From DATIKM01 sp035477595 (GTDB lineage: Bacteria > Armatimonadota > Chthonomonadetes > Chthonomonadales > CAJBBX01): 43,919 nt of DNA. The first letter of the stretch is position 1, and each line of letters begins with the position of its first letter. A program made the translations under genes and the position numbers. The notes under the pieces are model-generated. The model ran no database searches. It saw only the letters and a list, made by a program, of their open reading frames with translations, and was not told the DNA's origin. The DNA lies in contig DATIKM010000020.1 in the NCBI GenBank assembly GCA_035477595.1, forward strand, positions 1 to 43,919, read 5' to 3'. Below, piece by piece: positions 15,044-22,700 of this stretch.

Positions 15044-16075
15044 TCAGAAGAGGGGTGCCTGCTCTGGGTTGCTGAGGCGCGCCGGGATCGCAGCCCCGAG
15101 ATGCTCGCATGCGGCGCGTGTGGCGCAGCGGCCGCGTGGCGTGCGGTTCAGGAAGCCGATGGTGAGAAGGTAGGGCTCGCACACGTCCTCGATGTTGTTG
15201 CGTTCCTCGCCGAGGGCGGCGGCGAGCGTTTCAACGCCAACAGGCCCGCCATCGTGCTTCTCGATGATGGTGCGCAGGTAGCGGCGATCAAAGCCGTCGA
15301 GCCCGAGTTCGTCGATCTCCAGCATCTCCATCGTCTGCCGCGCCACGTCTACATCGATGACGCCCGCTGCCCGCACCTGCGCGAAGTCGCGACAGCGCCG
15401 CAGGAGGCGGTTAGCGAGCCGCGGCGTTCCGCGCGACCGGCGGGAGATCTCTAGCGCGCCCACCGCCTCGATCTCCACCTGTAGAATCTGCGCAGACCGG
15501 TGCACGATGGTGAGCAGGTCCTCCACCGTGTAGAAGTCGAAGTAGTAGTGGTGCCCGAACCGGTCCCTCAGGGGCGCGGAGACCATTCCCGACTGGGTGG
15601 TGGCGCCCACGAGAGTGAAGGCCGGCAACGGGAGGCGCATGGTACGCGCGGCGGGGCCCTTGCCGATGACCAGGTCGAGGGTGAAGTCCTCCATGGAGGG
15701 GTACAGTATCTCTTCGACGGTCCGGTTCAGGCGGTGGATCTCGTCAATGAAGAGGATGCTGCCGTGCTCCTGGTTGGTGAGGATCGCGGCCAGGTCGCCG
15801 GGGCGCTCGATGGCGGGCCCGGACGTGGTGCGCACCTGGGCGCCCATCTCGGCGGCGCAGACGAGACTGAGGGTCGTCTTGCCGAGACCCGGCGGCCCTG
15901 AGAACAGAATATGGTCGAGCGGCTCGCCCCGCTGGAGAGCCGCCTCGATCGCGATCTGGAGGTTGTCCTTCAGGCGCGACTGGCCGATGAACTCGCGCAG
16001 GCGGCGAGGTCGGAGCGATAGCTCGCTCCCGTCCTCATCGCGGCGTCCCGCGATAACCAGCCGGTCGTCCTTCAT
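15044..16075 (-). CDS. ruvB: Holliday junction branch migration ATPase RuvB
   Basis: This 343-residue protein is a full-length RuvB. It has LRPRRLREFIGQ at the N-terminus, Walker A GPPGLGKT (residues 60-67), Walker B ILFIDEIHR (Asp111-Glu112), the sensor region TLVGATTQSGMVSAPLRDRF, the arginine-rich RGTPRLANRLLRRCRD and a C-terminal winged helix with DGGPVGVETLAAALGEE. It drives branch migration of Holliday junctions as a hexameric ring together with RuvA; neither ruvA nor ruvC lies in the window. GGGAG precedes the ATG. A -35/-10 pair for it lies at 16127-16156, inside the 5' end of the divergent gene. Confidence 0.97.
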   Translation of the reverse strand: MKDDRLVIAGRRDEDGSELSLRPRRLREFIGQSRLKDNLQIAIEAALQRGEPLDHILFSGPPGLGKTTLSLVCAAEMGAQVRTTSGPAIERPGDLAAILTNQEHGSILFIDEIHRLNRTVEEILYPSMEDFTLDLVIGKGPAARTMRLPLPAFTLVGATTQSGMVSAPLRDRFGHHYYFDFYTVEDLLTIVHRSAQILQVEIEAVGALEISRRSRGTPRLANRLLRRCRDFAQVRAAGVIDVDVARQTMEMLEIDELGLDGFDRRYLRTIIEKHDGGPVGVETLAAALGEERNNIEDVCEPYLLTIGFLNRTPRGRCATRAACEHLGAAIPARLSNPEQAPLF

Positions 16076-16111
16076 GCTGCGCTCCCGGCTGCTCGCCGGT
16101 CGCGCCGGCGG

Positions 16112-17824
16112 ATGCAGCCAATGCGCAGGTTACCAGACAACTGTACGCCGTGTCAACGCCACCGTGCCACGCTCAGGGCGCTGGCCGTTGGCGTCCTGCT
16201 AGCCCTCGCGTGGCTTCCCGCGCGCGCGCAGGCGCCCTGGGCAGGCGACGCCCGGGTCCTGCAGCGCGTGTCGGTCGACGCAGGCGGCCTGGCGCTGCCG
16301 GTGCTGCTCTCCGAGGTGTCGCGCCGCACGGGGGTGGCGCTCTCGGCGCCCGGCGAGATTGGCTCCGAGAAGGTGATCGTGCACGCTCGGGAGCGCGCTC
16401 TCTCCGAGCTCCTGGCGGACCTGGCCGAGCTCCTGGGCGGCGAGTGGTCGCGCTCGCAGGCCGGCGGCTACCGCCTCCGGCGGTCGGCCGCCGCGTCAGC
16501 CCGCGAAGCAGCAATCCTCCGGGAGACGGCCGACCGGCTCGCCGCACAGGTTGATCGCTACATACGGGCACTGGCCCTCACACCGGCGCAGCTTGCCGCG
16601 CTCCCGGAGGGCGACCCGGTGCGCGAGTACGTGTCGCAACCGCGCAACCGCACCGGCCTCACCTTCTACGCACTCCTGAGCCGGCAACAGCGCAACGCGC
16701 TGTGGACGCGTCGCCGGCTATCCATCCCCTTTGCGGCGCTGTCGCCCGGCCAGCGTCAGGCGGCCGCCACCATCTTTGGAGACACGATCCAGCAGTTGCA
16801 GGCGGCAGCGGCCCTACGCTCCAGCCCCTCCGCCAGCGCACTGCCGATCCCCAGCATGGAGGACCTCGACGACGGGGCCCTGACGTTCCGCCTGCGCCGA
16901 ATGGGAGGCCAGGTGCTGCTCATCCTGCAGATCGCCGGCGTCGGCATCCCCCTGGCGACCATGCCGGCGCAGGCAGGCTGGGTGGTTGCGCCGCGCGGCG
17001 ATCCCTACGAGGCCCGGCCCGAGGAGCCGAGACCGCCCCTGCCGGCGGCGCGACTGGTGGAACGCGCGGCAGCGGGGGCGGGTTCCTGGGCCGCCCGTCT
17101 GGAGCGACTCGCGCGCGAGACCGGCCTGCCCGTTCTGTCGGATGCCTATCGCGCTCCGCCCGTGACCGACGCACTGGGGGCCGGTGACCGACAGGCGGCG
17201 AACCGCGACGCTGCGGCGCTAGATGCGCTCTGTCGCGCCCCGGGGGTCGCCTGGTGGAAGCGCGGCGACGCCCTGCTCTTTCGGAGGCGCGACTGGCCGA
17301 TCCAGCGCGCCCACGAGCCGCCCGACGACTTCCTGGACCGCATGGCGGCGCGGCTTCGGCCGCGCAACGGCATGCCCTCGATCGACTGCATACTGCTCCT
17401 GCGCGAGCTGACGCAGGCCCAGATCGCGGGCATGAACGGGCTCATCTCTCCCCTGGCGGACGAGGGGCTCCTCGACGGACTGGGCGACCTGCTGGACCTG
17501 CTCTCGGCCGTGCCGCGCCGCGCCCTGGCGCTGGAGCCGCGCGGGGTCGTCGTCTCGCCCAGCGCTCTACCGCCCACGGCGCAGCGCGCCCTCGCCGCTC
17601 TGCTCGCCGCCGCCGACGCTCCCGCAGCCGCACCCGGCTCGACGCTCATCATCCAGGCGACGCGCTCCACGCGCTCCGGAGCGCGGCCCGGCGCACCGTC
17701 CTGCGCACAGGTGGGGTTGCGCTGGACGTTCGGCCGCGCTCGGGGCAGTTACGTGGTGTTCCTGCCGGAGTCCGTTCCTGACGACCGGCGAGGCAACACA
17801 CGGGTCGTGGTAGTTCCGCCGTAG
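16112..17824 (+). CDS. Exported protein with N0/STN-like domains
   Basis: I place this 570-residue protein with the exported N0/STN-domain proteins, but its function is unknown. After a signal segment (LRALAVGVLLALAWLPARAQ) comes an N0-like unit: VSVDAGGLALPVLLSEV, then VIVHARERALSELLADLAELL and GGYRLRRS. A second, weaker unit appears near residues 310-400 (RLERLARETGLPVLSD and LDALCRAPGVAWWKRG). The middle part is helical and arginine/alanine-rich, and no secretin barrel is visible. The start is uncertain: the ATG at 16112 and another at 16121 both lack a good ribosome site, and the ruvB promoter overlaps them. A strong hairpin follows the stop. It resembles the triple-domain protein at 6815 in concept but has no zinc ribbon. 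Confidence 0.7.
   Translation: MQPMRRLPDNCTPCQRHRATLRALAVGVLLALAWLPARAQAPWAGDARVLQRVSVDAGGLALPVLLSEVSRRTGVALSAPGEIGSEKVIVHARERALSELLADLAELLGGEWSRSQAGGYRLRRSAAASAREAAILRETADRLAAQVDRYIRALALTPAQLAALPEGDPVREYVSQPRNRTGLTFYALLSRQQRNALWTRRRLSIPFAALSPGQRQAAATIFGDTIQQLQAAAALRSSPSASALPIPSMEDLDDGALTFRLRRMGGQVLLILQIAGVGIPLATMPAQAGWVVAPRGDPYEARPEEPRPPLPAARLVERAAAGAGSWAARLERLARETGLPVLSDAYRAPPVTDALGAGDRQAANRDAAALDALCRAPGVAWWKRGDALLFRRRDWPIQRAHEPPDDFLDRMAARLRPRNGMPSIDCILLLRELTQAQIAGMNGLISPLADEGLLDGLGDLLDLLSAVPRRALALEPRGVVVSPSALPPTAQRALAALLAAADAPAAAPGSTLIIQATRSTRSGARPGAPSCAQVGLRWTFGRARGSYVVFLPESVPDDRRGNTRVVVVPP
16127..16156 (-). promoter_or_regulatory. Putative ruvB promoter
   Basis: On the minus strand TTGACA (16156-16151) is followed after 18 bases by TAACCT (16132-16127). 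The -35 box is perfect and the -10 box weak. It lies within the first codons of the oppositely oriented gene that starts at 16112. Confidence 0.45.
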
Positions 17825-17832
17825 GACGCAGA

Positions 17833-17864
17833 TCGGGCCCGGAGGAGCATCCCTCCGGGCCCGA
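17833..17864. terminator. Bidirectional hairpin between convergent genes
   Basis: CGGGCCCGGAGG (17834-17845) pairs perfectly with CCTCCGGGCCCG (17852-17863) over a six-base loop, and a flanking T-A pair makes 13 pairs. It lies between the stops of the N0-like gene and htrA and could end transcription from both sides, although neither side has a T-run. Confidence 0.65.
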
Positions 17865-17898
17865 GCACGTCTGCCACCGGATGTGACCAGCGGTGGAC

Positions 17899-19419
17899 CT
17901 ACGGCACCCTCACCGACACCAACGTGCGAGTCCTTTGGCGCAGCACCACCATCGCCGCCGTCTGACCGCTGCGCAGCGCCGTGACGGCGCTGTTGAAGTC
18001 GCTCACGCTTGCGATCTGCCCGCTGTTAATGCGAAGCACCACATCGCCGGGCTGCAGACCGGCCTCGTCGGCGGGACCGTCGCCCATCACGTCAGTGATG
18101 ATCACCCCGCCGGCGCTGGCGTCCACGTTGAATCTACGAGCAGTCTCCGCGTCCAGGGCCGCGACCGCGACGCCCAGCTTGCCACCTCGCTCCGCCTCGG
18201 GCGCCTGCGCTGTCTGCTGAGGGTCTGGCGCCTCCTCGAGCGTCGCGGTGATCGTGCGCTGCGATCCGCCGCGCTTCACCGTGAGGTTCAGCCTGGTGCC
18301 GGGCGCCGTGTTCGCCACCACGTCGCGGAACTGCACGTCGTCCCTCACCGCCTGGTCGCCGATCCGGGTCACCACATCCTCGACCTGTAGCCCAGCGCGG
18401 GAAGCCGGTGTGTTCTCCGAGACAGCCTCGATGAGAGCACCGCCCTGCGCCACCCCGTAGCGCTGCCGCTCATCCGGCGTGAGGGCGCGCGGAACGACTC
18501 CAAGGAACCCCCGTGTCACCCTGCCATGCCGGATGAGCTGGTCCATCACGTGGCGCGCTGTGTTCGCCGGGATGGCGAAGCCGATCCCCACATTGCCGCC
18601 GGTAGGCGAGTTTATGGCGACGTTGATGCCGATGATGCGGCCGTGGATGTCCACGAGCGGGCCGCCAGAGTTGCCCGGATTGATGGACGCATCCGTCTGG
18701 ATGAGGGCCGAGTAGAACCGTGCGTCCCTGCCCGCGGCGATCGTCTTCTGGCGCTTCAGCGCGCTGACGATGCCCAGCGTCATCGTGTCGTTGAGGTCGA
18801 ACGGGCTGCCGAAGGCGATCGCCCACTGCCCGACCCTGACGTCGTCGCTGTTTGCCCACTCCGCCGTGGAGAGGCCGGAGGCGTCGATCTTCACCAAGGC
18901 CAGGTCGCTCCGGTAGTCGCGGCGGACGGTCCCCTCGAACTCACGTCCGTCCGACAGCGTGACCGTCACTCTATCGGCTCCACCCACGACGTGGTCGTTC
19001 GTCAGGATCCACCCGTCCGACTGCACGATCACGCCGCTGCCAGCTCCGTGCCGGCGAAACTCGCGAGGAACCCGCATCCGGGGACCCTGGCCCTCCGGGA
19101 ACAGAAACTCGAATGCGCGGAACGGGTCCTGCTGCTGGGCGCCCGTGGTGCGGACGGTCATCCTCACGCGGATCGACACGATCGTCGGTTCCATGCGCTC
19201 GGCGACGGCTGCGAATCCGTCCTGCAGCTGGACGAGCGGAGCCACGCGGCTCGCGGCCACGGCCGGCCTCTCGTTCGCCTGCGCCGCTGGACGGCGGCCC
19301 TGCGGCTCTGCCGTCACGGCGCGCGAGATCACGAAGGTGGCGCCTGCGCCCATCGCCAGCGCTACCGCGGCGATGGCGGGCCACTTGGCCCCCTTGAGGG
19401 AAATCTTGTTCCGGAACAT
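17899..19419 (-). CDS. htrA: Do/HtrA-family serine protease
   Basis: This is a 506-residue periplasmic protease-chaperone of the DegP/DegQ type. It has an N-terminal membrane or signal segment (WPAIAAVALAMGAGATFVI), then the trypsin-like domain with the triad His143 (TNDHVV), Asp172 (SDLALVK) and Ser251 (NPGNSGGP). Two PDZ domains follow, one near residues 300-385 (GFLGVVPRAL to APGTRLNLTVKRG) and one near residues 410-500 (KLGVAVAALD to SVRVP). The length and two PDZ domains match DegP/DegQ. GGAGG lies nine bases before the ATG. An ECF-type promoter candidate lies at 19468-19496, which would fit envelope-stress control. It is transcribed divergently from the hybrid sensor kinase. Confidence 0.95.
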   Translation of the reverse strand: MFRNKISLKGAKWPAIAAVALAMGAGATFVISRAVTAEPQGRRPAAQANERPAVAASRVAPLVQLQDGFAAVAERMEPTIVSIRVRMTVRTTGAQQQDPFRAFEFLFPEGQGPRMRVPREFRRHGAGSGVIVQSDGWILTNDHVVGGADRVTVTLSDGREFEGTVRRDYRSDLALVKIDASGLSTAEWANSDDVRVGQWAIAFGSPFDLNDTMTLGIVSALKRQKTIAAGRDARFYSALIQTDASINPGNSGGPLVDIHGRIIGINVAINSPTGGNVGIGFAIPANTARHVMDQLIRHGRVTRGFLGVVPRALTPDERQRYGVAQGGALIEAVSENTPASRAGLQVEDVVTRIGDQAVRDDVQFRDVVANTAPGTRLNLTVKRGGSQRTITATLEEAPDPQQTAQAPEAERGGKLGVAVAALDAETARRFNVDASAGGVIITDVMGDGPADEAGLQPGDVVLRINSGQIASVSDFNSAVTALRSGQTAAMVVLRQRTRTLVSVRVP

Positions 19420-19467
19420 CGGTACGGTCCTCCCGTGACACCGCTATCGGCTTACCTCTCTATCGAC

Positions 19468-19496
19468 GATACGGCGGGCCCGTTTGGCGGTGTTCC
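19468..19496 (-). promoter_or_regulatory. Possible ECF-sigma promoter for htrA
   Basis: On the minus strand GGAACA (19496-19491) and CGTATC (19473-19468) are separated by 17 bases, in the style of SigmaE-like promoters. The predicted leader is about 40 bases. No TTGACA-type alternative is evident nearby. Confidence 0.35.
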
Positions 19497-19793
19497 AGTC
19501 TCACCCCGCCTCCGCCGCGCCACGACCGACGGTGACCGGCCATCGAGCCCGTCACGGGCATCTTCGGCGAGCGCGTCTGGAAGCTCCATACCAGGGAGCC
19601 GACCTGCGTCCCTCCCCGCTCCTCTGTCAGGGCCGCAGCGCTGAAAGAATTGCGTGGAGGCGCGGCGAGTGTGGAAATACCTCCTCGCCAGCCGGCGGAC
19701 CGCCTCGCAACGTTCCGCCCGGCGGCACGCACGGGCGCCGCGGTTCCCCGAGGGCTGCGGCGGGTTCCGACAGGCCCACGGAGGCCGACCAGG

Positions 19794-22700
19794 GTGCCGA
19801 CTCGCCGCATGAACGTCCGCCACCGCATAATGGCGCTCCTCGCCGCCACGGCTGCCGCCTTCTTCGCGTTCACGGTCGTGTGGCAGAGCTCCGCCTCCCG
19901 CCGCGCGGAGGCGATCACGCTGCAGGCTCGCGCGGAGAAGGTCCGAACGATCGCCGAGATCGCCGACCTCGACGCGCGCTCCCTGGCGACCCTGGCTTCG
20001 GACTACTCCGCCTGGGACGATCTTGTCAGCTACGTCCGCAAGCCGGACCCTGCGTGGGCGAGCAGCAACCTCGCGAACGCCTACCAAGCCGCCGACTGCA
20101 TGGCGCTCTGGATATACGACAACCACGGCAGGTTGGTCTATAGTGCGGTTCGGCCTGAAGCTCGCGGGCTGAGGCGCCTCCCGCTCTCAATCGAGCGCCT
20201 GCGGACGGCATTCGGAGACCGTCCCGTCACGCGCTTCTACATCCCCACGGGAGCGGGCCTCCTCGAGGTGCATGGCGCCCGCGTCACGGGCACCGACGAC
20301 ACTGAGCGACGCGGTCCCTTCGCCGGTTACCTGCTGGCTGCCCGCCAGTTCGACGGAACGGTCGCGGCGCGGCAGGGCTCCCTGACGGGGACGCGCGTGG
20401 CGTTGCGCGTCGGGCAGGAAATGACGGGGGGTCCGGGCGGGAGCCCACCGGCGGCGCATGCCGCGTCGTCGGGCCAGCTCACGAGCTTCCTGCTGGGCTG
20501 GGATGGCGCGCCCGTGGCCTCCATCACGCACACGGTCGACATCCCGATGGCCCGCCTGTTCGAGCAGGCGTGGACCTCCGCGCTCCAGTCGCAGGCGGTT
20601 TTCGCACTCGCCATGCTCTCGCTGGTGTTCGGTTGCCTGGTTCGGTGGGTCGGCGATCCGCTCCGGCGCATCGGCATCGCCCTTGAGGCGGGCGACCCGA
20701 GGGCGCTAGAGGGGCTCGACCGGAGCGGGACGGAGTTTGCCGGCATCGCCGGGCTGATACGGCGGTTCCACGAGCAGCGGCTCGGTCTCGAGCGCGAGGT
20801 CGCGGAGCGCACCAAAGCGCAGGCCAGTCTGGCCCAGGCGCGCGACCTGCTCGAGCAGCAGGTCCAGGACCGCACGCGCTCTCTCTCGGAGGAGGTCTCG
20901 GTGCGCCGCGCAGCCGAGCTGGAGCTGCACCACCGGCTGCGGATGGAGGAAGCCATCGCGGCCGCGGCGGCGCGCATCGCAGAGTGCTCGCACGACGAGA
21001 TCCACGGGGCAATCGCGACGTGCGTGGAGGATGTGCTGCGCTTGGCTCGCGTCGACCAGGCGTGCGTGCTGCTGGTCGCCGAGGCCACGCAGGCGGGCAT
21101 CGCTACCTACAGCCGCCGTGCCGACGGCGCCTCGTCGCCCGGCGGCGTAGCCTGTGCGCTCCACGAGTGGGCATGGCCCCGGCTCGAGCGGGGCGAGCGC
21201 ATACAGGTTGCCGACGTGAGCGCGCTGCCGGACGAAGCCGATAGCGAGCGGGAGGCGTGGACCTCGCAGGGAATCCTCTCTGCCCTCGCCGTGCCTCTCG
21301 CGGCGGGAGGACGCGCCCTGGGCGTCCTCGCGCTGGCGACGGAGCGCGAACGGCGCGAGTGGGCGGCCGACGAGGTCCGCGCGGTCGCGCTGCTGGGCGA
21401 CCTGCTTGCGAGCGCTGTCAGCCGGCACCTCACAGAGCGAGCGCTGAACGAGAGCGCCGTAACGTACCGTTCGATCCTGCAGACGTCGATGGACGGCTTC
21501 GTGGTGCTGGACTCGGACGGCTGTGTGATCGAAGCGAACGAAGCCTACTGCCGCATCCTCAGGTGCGAGCCGTGTGAGGTGGAGACCAATGGATTTCACG
21601 CGTTGTTCGGTGGCGAGCCGTCGCGCGAGGCGGCGCGCGCCGCGCTCTCCGAGGTGCGCACGGCCGGCGCGGGCCGCGTCGAGGGCCGGCTACATCGGTC
21701 AGACGGCGGAACCGCCGACGTGGAGATCAGCCTGCACCACGTCGACATGCGCGGCGGCCTCTTCGTGTGCTTCGTGCGTGACGTCACGGCGCGGAAGCGA
21801 GCCGAGGAGCGCCTGTCGCGCCTCCACCGCGGCATGCTGGCGTTCGGTCCCGACCCGGACGAGAACATCGGCGCGGCGATAGCCCTCTGCGGCGCGCTGC
21901 TGGGCGTGGACCACGCCGTCTACAGCCGGCTCGAGCGCGGCTCGATCCGCGCCGCCGCCACCTGGAACCTGACTGCGGAGGGCGCGGCAACCCTGACCTC
22001 CCCCGGGATGCTTTGCGTCGACGCGCTGAACCACCCCGAGGGCGAGCCGCTCGAGGCGCACGGACTCCCCGACAGCGCCTACTGGCAGACCGACGCCGCC
22101 GTGGAGCAGCTCCAACTGGAGAGCTATACGGGTCGGGCCGTGCTCCGCGGCGATGAGCGGGTGGGCGTGGTGAGCCTCCTCAGCCGGCGCGAGCGGAGGC
22201 TCGATGCGGACGACCGCGCCCTGCTCGGCATCGTGGCGGCGGCCATCGGTCAGGAGGAGGAGCGGAGGCAGGCAGAGGCGGCGCTGCGGGAGTCCGAAAG
22301 CCAGATGGCAGCCGTGCTGAAGGGCCTGCGAGATGTCGTGGTCCTCTACCTCGACCCCGCCATGCGCGTGGTCTGGACCAACGAGAGCGCCCTGGAACGG
22401 TACGGAACGACCATCGAGGACGCACGCGGCTGTCGCTGCCACGAGGCGTTTCAGCGCTCCAGGAGTGTATGCGCGGACTGCCCCGCGGCCGCGGCGCTGC
22501 GCACGGGCCGCTTCCAGTCCGCGGAGGTCACCACCCCCGACGGGCGAGCATGGCTCATGCACAGCGACCCGGTGGCCGAGCCCGGAGCGGAACCACGGGG
22601 AGTCGTGCAGGTCGCCATCGACATCACGCACCGGAAGCGTGCCGCAGAGGAGCTGGAGGCCGCCAACCGCAGGCTCGAGGAGGCGCTGAGGACGGCCAGG

